From: CAVPFA01 sp963703655
GTDB lineage: Bacteria; Actinomycetota; Acidimicrobiia; Acidimicrobiales; Bog-793
Length of the DNA: 64,000 nt
NCBI GenBank assembly: GCA_963703655.1
Contig: CAVPFA010000004.1
Coordinates: 310,001 to 374,000, forward strand
Reading direction: 5' to 3'
Every line of letters begins with the position of its first letter. The first letter of the stretch is position 1. Below, in pieces: positions 28,004-37,452 of this stretch. The notes under the pieces are model-generated. The model had not been told where the DNA came from. It worked only from the letters and a program-made list of their open reading frames with translations, and did not search any database. A program made the position numbers and the translations under genes.

Positions 28004-29242
28004 GTGAGCGGAGTTGTAAGGCCACGAACGAGATCTCGACACCAGCGTGCTCTCTCCTACGTCGTCTTCGCGTTCGCGACCGCGTCCGTGCTCGGGTGCG
28101 TCGGCTACGCGATGGCGATTGCCCGAGTCCATGATCTATCGCGCTACACCCTCATCACGGGAGCTAGTGCCCGCGCCGGAGCGGTGTTGGCCGCCTTCTA
28201 CACCGTCAGCTATCCCGTCATCGGCGGTCTCGTCGCGAGCCGCCGGCCCAAGCATCCCGTCGGATGGTTGCTGCTGGGTATCGGGGCGGGATTCCTGCTC
28301 GACAACGTCGCCTCGTTCTTGGCAATCAACGGCTATTCCGATCGGGCGCACCCCTCGCTCCTTGGCGAGGTCTCGCTCGTTGCGTGGGGTCCTCTGCTGG
28401 AGATCACAGTCGCTCTCGTCGCTTGGCTCGTCTTGGTCTTCCCCACCGGGGTCGTTAAAGCGCGCTGGTGGCGAACTGCTCGCTGGGTGGGTGGCTTGGC
28501 TTTCGTGGACATTCTGATCTTCAACCTGGTCCAGCCCACCATTCAGCCGTCGGTCGGCGCGTACCCCAATCCCCTTCGCATCGCCGGCGACAGTGGCGCG
28601 CTGAAGGACGTGGGATGGCCCGCATCGCTGCTACTCGGAGTCCTCGCGTTCGCGATCGCCGTCGACCTCGTGGTCCGCTGGCGGAGGTCCGTCGGGGCCG
28701 AACGCCAGCAGATGAAGTTCTTCGGCTACGCCGTCCTGCTCACCGTCATCCTGCTTGTGAGCAGTCCGTGGCTCTCGCCGAACGGACAAAAGGACGTCAG
28801 GTGGAACATCTTGCTGGTCGTGGTCCTCAATGGCCTCGCGATCGCTACGGGACTCGCCGTCGCCCGGTTCCACCTTTTTGAAATCGATCGGGTCATGAGC
28901 CGGGCGGTGTCATATGCGATCGTCACCGGTCTTGTTGTCGGTCTGTACGTCGGTGTCGTCACCCTGGTGACGCGAGTGCTCGGTTACTCGTCGCCTGTAG
29001 CCGTCGCCGCATCAACCTTGGCAGCCGTTGCCCTCTTCAATCCGCTCCGAGTCCGAGTCCAGCGAGCCGTCGATCGCCGCTTCAACCGTGCTCACTACGA
29101 CGCGGAGGCAATACTTGCAACGTTCACCGCTCGTCTGCGTGACGCCGTCGATCTCGAGGCGGTGCGCACCGAACTGCTGGAGGTCGTGAACCGGGCAGTC
29201 GAACCTGCACACGCTTCGGTGTGGATCAGGCGACGGGACTGA
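28004..29242 (+). CDS. Sensor-like polytopic membrane protein without kinase domain (paralogue 1)
   Basis: A 412-residue protein with about nine to ten membrane helices followed by a ~70-residue cytoplasmic tail (VDRRFNRAHYDAEA..FTARLRDAVD..VNRAVEPAHASVWIRRR). The arrangement matches the membrane half of some actinobacterial histidine kinases, but the chain stops where a GAF, dimerisation or ATPase domain would begin. GTG 28004 has GGAAGG 7 bases upstream; an in-frame TTG upstream hits a stop. Two paralogues occur at 47825 and 54347 with nearly the same tail. All three carry the same palindromic promoter element. Function unknown; a partner kinase or regulator elsewhere is possible. Confidence 0.8.
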   Translation: MSGVVRPRTRSRHQRALSYVVFAFATASVLGCVGYAMAIARVHDLSRYTLITGASARAGAVLAAFYTVSYPVIGGLVASRRPKHPVGWLLLGIGAGFLLDNVASFLAINGYSDRAHPSLLGEVSLVAWGPLLEITVALVAWLVLVFPTGVVKARWWRTARWVGGLAFVDILIFNLVQPTIQPSVGAYPNPLRIAGDSGALKDVGWPASLLLGVLAFAIAVDLVVRWRRSVGAERQQMKFFGYAVLLTVILLVSSPWLSPNGQKDVRWNILLVVVLNGLAIATGLAVARFHLFEIDRVMSRAVSYAIVTGLVVGLYVGVVTLVTRVLGYSSPVAVAASTLAAVALFNPLRVRVQRAVDRRFNRAHYDAEAILATFTARLRDAVDLEAVRTELLEVVNRAVEPAHASVWIRRRD

Positions 29243-29274
29243 GGCCGTCGCCCGTTTCATGCGGGCGCGCCTCA
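29240..29274 (+). terminator. Hairpin at the end of sensor-like paralogue 1
   Basis: TGAGG...CCTCA and CGCCCG...CGGGCG form a two-part stem around TTTCATG, beginning at the stop codon of the gene ending at 29242. It precedes the tRNA-Gly gene. Confidence 0.5.
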
Positions 29275-29326
29275 GGGCCGACCGAATGGAACCGTGACGC
29301 CGGCGCGATAGCCTGGCAGTCCCCGC

Positions 29327-29400
<74 letters not shown>

Positions 29401-29760
29401 CCTAGTTTCCGCAGGTAGTCCTGGCTTTTCTATAGGTAAAGCTTCCAACGGTCCGGCGGGCGCGAACACGATCTGGTGTCTGGACTCGAGCACCGGCCAT
29501 TCGCTCGGGCCGACGACAAGCCCACGCCCCGGCGAGGATCGCCAGCAGCCCGGGCCAATGCCGAGCCCGATCGCCCCGCACGCCGAGCGGCCTTCGGCAC
29601 CATCGACCATCACCAGCCCCGCGATCAGCGCGAACCGCTCCGGGCGCCACGTGCAGAGCTGCGTGGATCAAGCTCCACTGCCATGACGGCGAACAACCCG
29701 CACAGACGGCTCTTGCCGGCGCCATCGCCTTCCGTAGCTTCGCCAGGCAGTGACGCGGAC
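29401..29760. other. Gene-free stretch after tRNA-Gly
   Basis: No credible gene on either strand; open frames here do not resemble known proteins and there is no ribosome site. It sits immediately 3' of a tRNA, a typical integration position, but I see no integrase and no direct repeat of the tRNA end. Confidence 0.5.
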
Positions 29761-29800
29761 AAGCCCGGCCCAGCCTCCTCGTCGAGGCCGGGCCGGGCTT
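29761..29800 (-). terminator. Strong hairpin after the secreted-repeat gene
   Basis: AAGCCCGGCCC (29761-29771) pairs perfectly with GGGCCGGGCTT (29790-29800), with further CCTC/GAGG pairing inside. It begins 9 bases past the stop of the minus-strand gene ending at 29809. No U tract. Confidence 0.65.
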
Positions 29801-29808
29801 CTCAGGGC

Positions 29809-30777
29809 TCAGGCGCTAATGAGTTTGAAGGTGCCGCCTCCAACGACGACACCGTTGCCGTTGCCAGTCGCACTAACACCGGTGGCCGTCATGGTGAGAC
29901 CTTCGAAGCCGAACAGATAGAGCGGCTTGCCGTGGTAACGCACCTGGATGCCCCCCGTCGGCCCGCTCAGAGTGCCGACCTCACGCGCTGACAGTCCCTT
30001 GGTGACCCCCGGCGTTCCGCTCGTGAGCATCGGCGGCCATGCGATAGCGCACAGGCCGAGGCAGGCGCTATGCCCGGCGGTGTCCATGCTGTAGCTGTAA
30101 ACAGGGAAGTTGACCCATCCGATCCCCGTCTGCATGGGCGCAGCGAGGACCGTCCTCTTCCCGATCTTCGTGGTCGTGAGCGACCCGACCCATGGAAGCG
30201 ACCGTCCCGATGGCGCGATGAGGTTCCAGACGCCGTGCCAGGGCAGGAGGCCCGGCTCGTCCCAGCCTTCGCCGGTGACCGAGTCGGCCATCCTGTCGAA
30301 CAGATACAGCGGGTGCCCGGCATAGGTGATCTGCTCACCGAAGCTTCGCTTGACCGTGCCGAGGAGGCTCTTCGACACCCCTGGGCCAGCGACTGGTGCG
30401 CCGGTCGTCGTGATAGCGGGCCACTCTGCCTTCGTGTCGTTGGACGGCCCGGTGCACAGGAATGGACCGAACGGGGTGCTCACCGTCTTGTCTGTGCAAC
30501 CGAAGGTCGTTCCGTGGTCGCTCGTGATGAAGTACAGCGAAAAACCAGCATACTTGCCCGAGCCGACGACGATCGCCTTGCCGAAGGCGGTGGTCGTCGT
30601 GGTGATGACCGTTCCCGCCGCCGTCGGAGCGGCTGAGGCGGTCCCGACAAGGATCGGGAGGCTTGTGGCACCGGCCGCGAGCGCTGCGACGGCCACGATT
30701 CCCCGCAACCTGGGTCGTGCACCAGCGGCCCGGTCGCGTCCGATGCTGATGTTGTTGTGCATTGTCCTGTCTCGCAT
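29809..30777 (-). CDS. Secreted-repeat protein (PF03640-like repeats)
   Basis: A 322-residue exported protein. A basic start and hydrophobic segment (LRGIVAVAALAAGATSLPILV) ending in ASAAP form a signal peptide. The mature part holds repeated units of the type YAG-LY-F...C/W..WP: YAGFSLYFITSDHG, YAGHPLYLFDRMAD, then FPVYSYSMDTAGHSACLGLCAIAWPPML and YHGKPLYLFGFEG. This pattern matches the 'secreted repeat of unknown function' family, often found in actinobacterial lipoproteins. No lipobox Cys is present, so it may be released. ATG 30777 has GGAAGAGG upstream; the frame is open beyond it. It carries the fourth copy of the palindromic promoter element. Confidence 0.82.
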   Translation of the reverse strand: MRDRTMHNNISIGRDRAAGARPRLRGIVAVAALAAGATSLPILVGTASAAPTAAGTVITTTTTAFGKAIVVGSGKYAGFSLYFITSDHGTTFGCTDKTVSTPFGPFLCTGPSNDTKAEWPAITTTGAPVAGPGVSKSLLGTVKRSFGEQITYAGHPLYLFDRMADSVTGEGWDEPGLLPWHGVWNLIAPSGRSLPWVGSLTTTKIGKRTVLAAPMQTGIGWVNFPVYSYSMDTAGHSACLGLCAIAWPPMLTSGTPGVTKGLSAREVGTLSGPTGGIQVRYHGKPLYLFGFEGLTMTATGVSATGNGNGVVVGGGTFKLISA

Positions 30778-31111
30778 GTGTCCTCTTCCCTCGGTTGGTA
30801 GATCGGGTAGTGGCGTGACGCAAGGACGCGCATCACCACGGAGCGCGACCGTACGCCCCAAGCGTTCCGAGAACGTTACGGCCTGTCCGACCTGTGCCCG
30901 GAGGAAGCCGAGGTCCTGCGCCGGTCGATCGCCATGCTCCGGACGCAGGCGCCGAGCGGGCTCAGTCGTGAGGCGGCGCTTGCGATCCTCGGGCAACTCG
31001 TCCGGGCGCTCATCAGCAGTCACGTGTTGTAGGCATCAGCGAACCCGGAGGAGCCAAGCCAAGCGACCTCGACGGGGCGGAGCCGCCACCTTTCCCGCAT
31101 GGACGCGATCG
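30778..31111. other. Gap with promoter copy 4 and a short coding-like frame
   Basis: Holds the palindromic promoter element at 30848-30881 (minus). On plus, a frame without an obvious start runs to a TAG at 31031-31033 and reads LCPEEAEVLRRSIAML, later SREAALAILGQLVRALISS. It looks like a helical ~50-residue protein or the remnant of a gene, but it overlaps the promoter. Confidence 0.35.
30848..30881 (-). promoter_or_regulatory. Palindromic promoter element, copy 4
   Basis: On the minus strand the 20-base core CCGTAACGTTCTCGGAACGC (30881-30862) is identical to copies 2 and 3. TACGGT at 30853-30848 is a TAnnnT -10 hexamer, 22 bases after the start of the CGTTC arm. Points to the secreted-repeat gene at 30777, giving a leader of ~65 bases. 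Confidence 0.7.
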
Positions 31112-31879
31112 TCACCTTCGCTCATTTGTCGAGCGGAAGTAGAGGGCCGGAGTCACGCCGGTCTCCCGCCGGAAAGCTGCAACAAAAGCGCTCGTGGACT
31201 CGTATCCGACGGTGCGCGCGACGGTGCTCACCGGCGTGCCGACCCCGAGATCTGCCAGCGCGGCGCTCAGGCGCAGCCGCGTCCGCCAACGGCCAAAAGA
31301 AAGGCCGGTGTCCGCTAGGAACGCACGCGCGAGCGTGCGCTCGCTCGCGCCGATCTCGCGGCCCCACTGCTCGAGCGTCCGGTTGTCGGCGAGCGCGCCG
31401 CGAAGCGCCTCGGCTACCTCCTTCGCCCGTGCATCGCGTGGCATGGGGACCTCAATGGTCGCCATCGTGACCGGGCGGAGCAGGTCGACCACGACGACCT
31501 CGGCACGGGCACGCGCGGCGGGCTCGAGATCGGGGTCGGCCAGGTATCCGATCAGCTCTGCGAGCAGCGCGCCGGCGGCGACCGGCGTGCAGTCCGGCCA
31601 CGCGATCGGGCAGAGGTGCGGGCGCACGTACACGGCCTGCATGGTGGCCGACGACGTCGAGAGCGTCTCGTGGCGGACTCCGGCCGGGATCCAAAGTGCC
31701 CTTGTCGGCGGGAGGACCCAAGCGGTCGAGTCGGTCCTCACCATGAGCACGCCGCTCGGCGCCCACGCCACCTGGTGGTCCTCGTGCGTATGCCAGTCGA
31801 AAACCGAGCCGCGCGGCATCGGGAAGCTCACGACGACCAGCGCCTGATCCTCGGGCGGACGTTGCCCGTCCTGCGACAT
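31112..31879 (-). CDS. AraC-family transcriptional regulator with cupin N-terminus
   Basis: A 255-residue regulator. The N-terminal half is a cupin-like sensor (FDWHTHEDHQVAWAPSGVL, then LPPTRALWIPAGVRHET). The C-terminal half has two helix-turn-helix units: LEQWGREIGASERTLARAF and VSTVARTVGYESTSAFVAAFRRETGVTP. This layout fits regulators that sense small lipophilic or metal-related ligands. ATG 31879. Divergent from the methyltransferase with only 54 bases between, so it probably controls that pair and itself. Confidence 0.92.
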   Translation of the reverse strand: MSQDGQRPPEDQALVVVSFPMPRGSVFDWHTHEDHQVAWAPSGVLMVRTDSTAWVLPPTRALWIPAGVRHETLSTSSATMQAVYVRPHLCPIAWPDCTPVAAGALLAELIGYLADPDLEPAARARAEVVVVDLLRPVTMATIEVPMPRDARAKEVAEALRGALADNRTLEQWGREIGASERTLARAFLADTGLSFGRWRTRLRLSAALADLGVGTPVSTVARTVGYESTSAFVAAFRRETGVTPALYFRSTNERR

Positions 31880-31933
31880 GGAACGTCAGGTTACGGCCTA
31901 TTGCTTCCGGAGCCTTTTCCTTATCGTGTGCTC

Positions 31934-32557
31934 ATGAACGCGAATCATGCACTGTGCGCGACGCGAGAGTGGTCCGAGCTCATCCGAGACGACGTGGTCA
32001 CCTACATGACGGAGCACGCCGATCTCGGCGAGTCGATGCTCGAGATCGGCCCCGGACCGGGAGCTTCCACCGAGTGGCTCCGCCAGGAGGTGAAGCGGCT
32101 CGTCGCCGTCGAGCTTGACGAGTCGTCGGCCGCCGGCCTCGCTCAACGCTACGAGGGCACGAACGTCGAGGTGGTGGTTGGGGACGCCACCAGGCTCGTG
32201 TATCCCGACGGGTCATTCGACTCGGTCGGTTGCTTCACGATGCTCCATCACGTGCCGACCGCCGGGCTCCAGAACTCCATACTCTCCGAGGCCTTGCGCG
32301 TGCTCCGGCCCGGCGGCGCACTCGTCGCCTCGGACAGCCTGCCGAGCGACGGCCTCCACGGCTTCCATGTCGACGACACATACAACCCGATCGACCCAGG
32401 CTCGTTGATCGCCCGGCTGCAGACGATCGGGTTCGACCGGATCACTGTCGTCGTCGGGGACATCCTCAAGTTCATCGCCCACAAGCCGGTACCGGAGCCC
32501 GAGCCGGATCGATGCGACGAGCCAAGCGCTCGTGCCGAGACAAGCAGAGCCTCATGA
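31934..32557 (+). CDS. Class I SAM-dependent methyltransferase
   Basis: A 207-residue methyltransferase. Motif I is MLEIGPGPGASTEWL with acidic VAVELD at the end of strand 2, followed by VVGDATRLVYPDGSFD and a post-II segment VLRPGGALVASD. The LHH after the acidic strand region (CFTMLHHVP) is common in small-molecule methyltransferases. ATG 31934 lies 6 bases after TATCGT, a -10-like hexamer, so it may be leaderless. Its stop overlaps the next gene's ATG (ATGA). The substrate is unknown. Confidence 0.87.
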   Translation: MNANHALCATREWSELIRDDVVTYMTEHADLGESMLEIGPGPGASTEWLRQEVKRLVAVELDESSAAGLAQRYEGTNVEVVVGDATRLVYPDGSFDSVGCFTMLHHVPTAGLQNSILSEALRVLRPGGALVASDSLPSDGLHGFHVDDTYNPIDPGSLIARLQTIGFDRITVVVGDILKFIAHKPVPEPEPDRCDEPSARAETSRAS

Positions 32558-33072
32558 CCATTCCGTACGTAGAGCCACTGACCGTTCGGCCGCCGGCTCC
32601 CCGCGTCATCCCCGAGCCGCCGCGTCGCGGCGAGCCTGGTGGCGAGCCATGCGGGATCTGCACCGGTCGGGCGTCCTCAGCGGTCTGGTCGGACGACCTG
32701 TGGTCGCTCCACCCTCCCGTCGGCGGCAGCCTGCCCGGCGCGGTGTGGCTGGCCAGCCTTGCCCACGTGGACTCGTTCTGCGACCTCCCGAAGGACGCCG
32801 CTGAAGACTTCGGCCCGATCGCCGCAGCGGTCGAGCGCGCCATCTATTCCCTCGGTGACGTTGGCCGGGTCCACCTCTACCGGTGGGGTGACGGCGCTGC
32901 CCACTTCCACGTGTGGTTTCTCCCCCGCCCCCTCGGAATGCTCGACGCGCGCAACATGATGCTGCCGCTGTGGGAGGACGTCCTTCCGAACGTCCCCGAC
33001 GAAGAGCTTCGCGCCGCGGCAGAGCGTGTCGGCCTGGCGCTCGAGAAGGAGCGCCGGTCGAGGCTGCGCTGA
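32554..33072 (+). CDS. HIT-like domain protein
   Basis: A 172-residue protein with a histidine-triad-like motif HFHVWFLPRP near residue 126 and an N-terminal CGIC pair that could bind metal (PCGICTGR). HIT proteins hydrolyse or transfer nucleotides; the third His of the usual HxHxH is replaced (HFHVW), so activity is uncertain. Translationally coupled to the methyltransferase by an ATGA overlap. Confidence 0.7.
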   Translation: MTIPYVEPLTVRPPAPRVIPEPPRRGEPGGEPCGICTGRASSAVWSDDLWSLHPPVGGSLPGAVWLASLAHVDSFCDLPKDAAEDFGPIAAAVERAIYSLGDVGRVHLYRWGDGAAHFHVWFLPRPLGMLDARNMMLPLWEDVLPNVPDEELRAAAERVGLALEKERRSRLR

Positions 33073-33214
33073 AGGTCCGGTCGTGGAGATCGACGACATC
33101 GCCCTCGGCGATGCTCCTCCTGGACGAGGCGGATCGGCCGCCCTTGGAATACAGTGACCCAGCCGACGCCCACCGACCAATAGTGTGCGTCAACCAACAA
33201 GGAGTTCACCTCTC

Positions 33215-33487
33215 GTGATTGCCATCTACATCGTCACCAAGAATATGACTATTGAGCAGCACAATAAGGGGCGCGACCGCCTCCGCGAGGCCGGGGCACC
33301 TGAAAGCGCTATGAAGCTCCACTCGTGCTTCGGTGAAGATGGGCAGCTTCAGGTCTTCGATGTCTGGGAGAGCCAGGAGGCATTCGACGAGTTCCTGACG
33401 TACCTCGGGCCGGTAATGGAGGAGCTGGGCATCGAGCTGGCGCAGCCACCAACCGTCATGCCGATTGTGGACCTTGTCCAGCAATAG
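33215..33487 (+). CDS. Small protein of the dimeric alpha-beta barrel type
   Basis: A 90-residue protein. The pattern of an initial strand (VIAIYIVTKN), an amphipathic helix, QVFDVWESQEAFDEF and a closing VMPIVDLVQ resembles single-domain ferredoxin-like barrels of the ABM/EthD sort. GTG 33215 is preceded by AAGGAG 10 bases away. A homologue occurs at 57295 (QVFDVWDSEESFHAF), so it belongs to a small family in this genome. No catalytic residues can be named. Confidence 0.65.
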   Translation: MIAIYIVTKNMTIEQHNKGRDRLREAGAPESAMKLHSCFGEDGQLQVFDVWESQEAFDEFLTYLGPVMEELGIELAQPPTVMPIVDLVQQ

Positions 33488-33579
33488 CGACTGAAGCCCA
33501 CAAGACCAGCGTCCAAGCTCTGGTACCCCAGCGTCGATGATTCGAAACTTCTGGGAGCTGCTGGCCGGAAGGCGGTCGA

Positions 33580-35599
33580 CTACAGAAAGTCCCTCGGGAT
33601 CTCGAAGGACCATTCGCGCTCGAAGAGGCACTCCTCGGCGTCGAAGGCGCGCAGCATCGAGGTGAAGTGCAGGTGGGTCGCGTCCGAGCTGAGCTCGTTC
33701 TCGGCGATGACACGCGGCGCCCAGTCCCCTCGGCTCAGCCCGACGGTTCGGTCGGCGTGATATCGCGCCGAGAGGGGGTCGCCCTCGGTGATCGAGTACC
33801 AGGAGCCCCGTGCCTGCTCGATCTCGAGACCGTCGGGCAGCCTGATCCGAGAACCGAGATCACGATGGACGACCTCGATCGTCCCGGTAACGGGGTCCTT
33901 GGTGAGAACGTCACGGCTTGCCGGAGCCTGCAGCACCTCCGTCTCGATCTTCGGGGCGATCTCGGGTGGATCAAAGGCCGTCAGTCCCTCGTCGAGCTCG
34001 CTGGAAAGTCGAACCGGCAGCTCGATCGAGCTCACCCCCGAGAAGATCGTCAGCGTGACAGGCTCCGGGGACGGCCACGCCCACGGGAAGTAGGTGGGTG
34101 AGATCGCGACCCGGAGCCGGTGGCCGGCAGGGACCATTTGCCCGATGCTCTGCAGGAACACCGAGACCTCCGTCCGCTCGTCCGCCACCAGCGCCTCAGG
34201 ATGCTCATGGCTGTTGCGATGGGTCAGGTTCAGCAGGCCTCTCGTGATGAGGGTCGACTGGCCGGTCTCGTTGATGTCGCACAGGCGGACGACGACGAGC
34301 GCTAGAGGATGATCGGAGGAGAGCACCAGTTTGGCGACTGGGCGACCCAGGATCTCGAGCGGCTCGGTGAGCGGAGCGGAGGTGAAGCAGAGCGCAAGAC
34401 CGTCTTCGCCGCGCTGGTCCGGCGGGCCGTCGAGCGGATTCCCGAACGCGCACCAGGCGCCGGCATCCTGACCGGCCACCTGAGCTCCGCGGAAAAAAAA
34501 CGGGCGCTCGGTGTCAGGCTCGTCGTCGAGGCCTAGGTCGTTCAGGTACATGTGGTGCGATGAGACGTTCTGAGACGGCCACGCCGGCTCGGCCCCCCAG
34601 CGGCCCGGCCGCTCGGGGTAGTGGGTCGCCGGTGCGACGGCGTCTTGGAGCCAGACGCGCAACATCGGCTCCTCCATGATCCCCGTTTCCTCGCCCTTCA
34701 GCCACTGGTCGAAGAATCTGATGCACTCCTGCAGGAACCCGATATGAGGCCCGGGTTCGAAGGGATCCATCGCGGTACTCGTGCGACCACGGGCCTACGA
34801 GAGCTTTCTTCGGGCAGGAGAGTCCCTCCATCAACCTGAACACGGCATCGCGGTACCCGTCGCACCACCCGCCGACGGCGTAGACGGCGCAGGTGATGGC
34901 CCCGAAGTCCTCATTGACCGAGCCGTGCTTCCAGTAGTCGTCCCGTCGCTGGTGGGTGAGCCAGGTGTGGATCTGGGGATGGAAGGCCTCGAGGCGTTCC
35001 TGCCACATCTTCTTCCATGCCTCGCCCACAGACCTTGGGTCTGGCGGGAGAGTCGCCACCGTGTGCATGGTCGTGCCCCAGCCGAACATCTCGTCGGTCA
35101 GAAGGCAACCGCCCATGTAGTGGGCATCGTCGGCGTACCGGTCATCGGTCGAGTACACGGTGATGACCGCCTTCAGTGCGGGCGGGCGCCGGGCGGCGAC
35201 CTGCAGGCCGTTGAATCCCCCCCAAGACTTGCCGATCATCCCGACGTCGCCGCTGCACCACGGCTGGGAGGCAATCCAGGCGATGGCCTCGACGGCGTCG
35301 TCCTGCTCTTGGAGCGCGTACTCGTCGACGAGCACGCCGTCGGAGTCTCCGCTGCCCCGGACGTCGAGCCTCACTCCCGCATACCCGTGACCGGCGAAGT
35401 AGCCGAAGCGACCCTGATCGTTAACGGCGAACAGGTCGTTCTTGCGGTAAGGGACGTACTCGAGAACCGCCGGGACCGCGACGGTCGAGGCAACCTCGGG
35501 CACCCAGATCCGCGCACCGAGGCGGGTACCGTCGGCTAGCGGGATCGTCACGTGGTCGAGGCGGCGAAAGCTCCCCGGGCCCTCGACGGTCGTCACCAT
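33580..35599 (-). CDS. CocE/NonD-type hydrolase (S15 family, one frame shift)
   Basis: An alpha/beta hydrolase with C-terminal jelly-roll domain, acting on esters or amide bonds such as X-prolyl peptides. The nucleophile is Ser in GKSWGGFNG, the acid Asp in VGGWCDGYRD and the base His in GPWSHEYRD, as in cocaine esterase. The C-terminal part contains ISPTYFPWAWPSPEPVTL. The frame shifts near 34775, right after the histidine: one extra base separates HEYRD from MDPFEPGPHIGF. Corrected length about 672 residues. Start ATG 35599. It is divergent from the binding protein at 35669 (69-base gap) and has a paralogue at 37453. Confidence 0.9.
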
Positions 35600-35609
35600 G
35601 CCGTCGCCA

Positions 35610-35639
35610 TTGTGCGATACAAGCCACCCGACTTACAAT
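35610..35639 (+). promoter_or_regulatory. Putative promoter of the second importer operon
   Basis: TTGTGC (35610-35615), 18-base spacer, TACAAT (35634-35639), 30 bases before ATG 35669. It lies in the 69-base space shared with the divergent hydrolase gene. Confidence 0.45.
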
Positions 35640-35668
35640 TCGGTTTTTCCGGGGGAAGGGGCCAGTCC

Positions 35669-37384
35669 ATGACGTCTCGATCTGAAGTTCGTGCCCAGGC
35701 TCTTGCGGTCGGGGGGCAGCCGGCTGCGGGGCTCGTCGAGGAGTTTCTCAACGATCGTGTCGACCGCCGCCAGTTTCTGGCTCGGGCGGCGATGATCGGG
35801 CTGTCCGCGCCGGCGGCAACGGCACTCCTTGCGGCTTGTGCCTCAGGCTGGTCGACCGCAGCTGCCGCGTCTCCGGCGAAGGCGACGACACCCAACCCGC
35901 CGACGAAGACACTTACCTGGCGGCCCTCGGCCGACGTCGCGAACGTGGACCCGGCCATCCTGCCCGGTCTCGAGGACCCGACCTACGCCCAGATCTTCTT
36001 CGAGACGCTCATCACCTACAGACCAGGCACCACCGAGAGGGTGAACTGCCTGGCGGAGACTTTCGAGGAGTCACGCGACGGTAAGCAGTTCCACTTCACC
36101 TTGAAGAAGGGGATCCCTTTCCAAAAAGGCTACGGCGAGGTGCAGGCGAGCGACGTCAAGTACTCCTTCGAGCGGATCGCCGGCTTGACGAAGCCGAACT
36201 TGCACTCTCCCTACCAGGGTGACTGGTCGGCGCTCGAGACTGTCAAAGTCGAGGGCAAGTACTCCGGGACGATCGTCATGAAGGAGGTCTTCGCCCCCAC
36301 CGTCAGCGCGACGCTGTCCGGCGCCGGCGTGGCAAGCGGCATGGTCCTGCCGCAAAAGGCCATAGAGAAACTGGGCAAGAAGTTCGGCACCAACCCGGTC
36401 GGGACCGGCCCGTACGAGTGGACCTCCTGGACACCGGGTCAGAAGCTCGTCATGACCAAGTTCTCGGACTACGGCGGCGCCAACAAGGGCTATGCCAACA
36501 AATTCCTCTTCGAGGAGATCGACGCCATCCCGATCTCGAGCGACGACACCGCCTATGCCGCGTTGGAGTCCGGCGAGATCAACTACTGTGAGATGGGAAC
36601 CTCGACCGTGAAGCAAGCCCGGGCGAATTCGTCGCTCAAGGTGTATTCCACGCCCTCCGGTCTGTACTACTGGCTCGCTATGAACGTGACCGAGCCCCCG
36701 CTCAACAACATCTGGCTCCGCAAGGCCATACGCTCGGCGATAGACGTGCCCGGGATCATCAAAGACGCGTACAACGGCCTGTATACCCGCATCAACGCCA
36801 TCATCCCGAAATCGTTGGGGATCGGCTACTGGGCCGGCGCTCCGAGGTACAACCAGAACATCCCTCTCGCAAAGTCGTACCTGCACAAGAGCGGTCTGAA
36901 GAACGTGGTGCTGAAGCTGAACGTCGACAACGTGCCTGACGATGTGTCCGCCGCGCAGATCATCGCGGCGAACCTTGGGCAGATCGGCATCAAGGTCAAC
37001 GTCGACCCGGTCGACCCGGCGACGCTCTCGTCAATTCCGGGGCCTGGCGGGGGTGGGGCTCACCCGCAGCTCCTGTACTACTACTACGGCGGCGAGTCTG
37101 ACCCGAACGAGTGGTTCGAGTGGTGGACCTGTGCCCAGCTGGGTCTGTGGAACTGGGATCACTGGTGCAATACGGATTTCACGAAGCTCACGAAAGAGGC
37201 GTTGGCCACCTACAACGTTGCCGAACGGGACAAGCTCTACACCGAAGCTCAGCGGCTGTGGGATTCGGTTGCGGGCATGGTGTGGGTCTGCAGCTCGGAC
37301 AACTACATCGGCTGCGCGCCGTACGTCAAGCCATCGTTCCTCGCTCAGGGAGGGCCGCTGATCTGGAACACGACCGCCGTCTGA
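35669..37384 (+). CDS. Peptide-type ABC transporter substrate-binding lipoprotein
   Basis: A 571-residue SBP family 5 protein. Signal region DRRQFLARAAMIG with a twin-arginine motif and lipobox LLAAC. Conserved parts: FHFTLKKGIPFQKGYGEVQASDVKYSFERI and NPVGTGPYEWTSWTPGQ. ATG 35669 has GGGAAGGGG upstream; the open frame extends further but without signal-peptide logic. First gene of an operon: hydrolase, two permeases, two ATPases. Its direct link to a CocE-type hydrolase suggests the ligand is also the hydrolase substrate. Confidence 0.93.
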   Translation: MTSRSEVRAQALAVGGQPAAGLVEEFLNDRVDRRQFLARAAMIGLSAPAATALLAACASGWSTAAAASPAKATTPNPPTKTLTWRPSADVANVDPAILPGLEDPTYAQIFFETLITYRPGTTERVNCLAETFEESRDGKQFHFTLKKGIPFQKGYGEVQASDVKYSFERIAGLTKPNLHSPYQGDWSALETVKVEGKYSGTIVMKEVFAPTVSATLSGAGVASGMVLPQKAIEKLGKKFGTNPVGTGPYEWTSWTPGQKLVMTKFSDYGGANKGYANKFLFEEIDAIPISSDDTAYAALESGEINYCEMGTSTVKQARANSSLKVYSTPSGLYYWLAMNVTEPPLNNIWLRKAIRSAIDVPGIIKDAYNGLYTRINAIIPKSLGIGYWAGAPRYNQNIPLAKSYLHKSGLKNVVLKLNVDNVPDDVSAAQIIAANLGQIGIKVNVDPVDPATLSSIPGPGGGGAHPQLLYYYYGGESDPNEWFEWWTCAQLGLWNWDHWCNTDFTKLTKEALATYNVAERDKLYTEAQRLWDSVAGMVWVCSSDNYIGCAPYVKPSFLAQGGPLIWNTTAV

Positions 37385-37452
37385 CATAGGGGCCCAGGGC
37401 GGCGACCTGGCCGCCGAGGTCGCCGATCCGAAGTGGCCCGAGGAGGCAAGCC

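Noticed and set aside
31881..31898. Sequence GAACGTCAGGTTACGGCC in the AraC/methyltransferase gap, similar to the palindromic element
   Set aside because: It shares GAACGT and TTACGGCC but has a four-base interruption and lacks the second palindrome arm, so I do not count it as a fifth copy.
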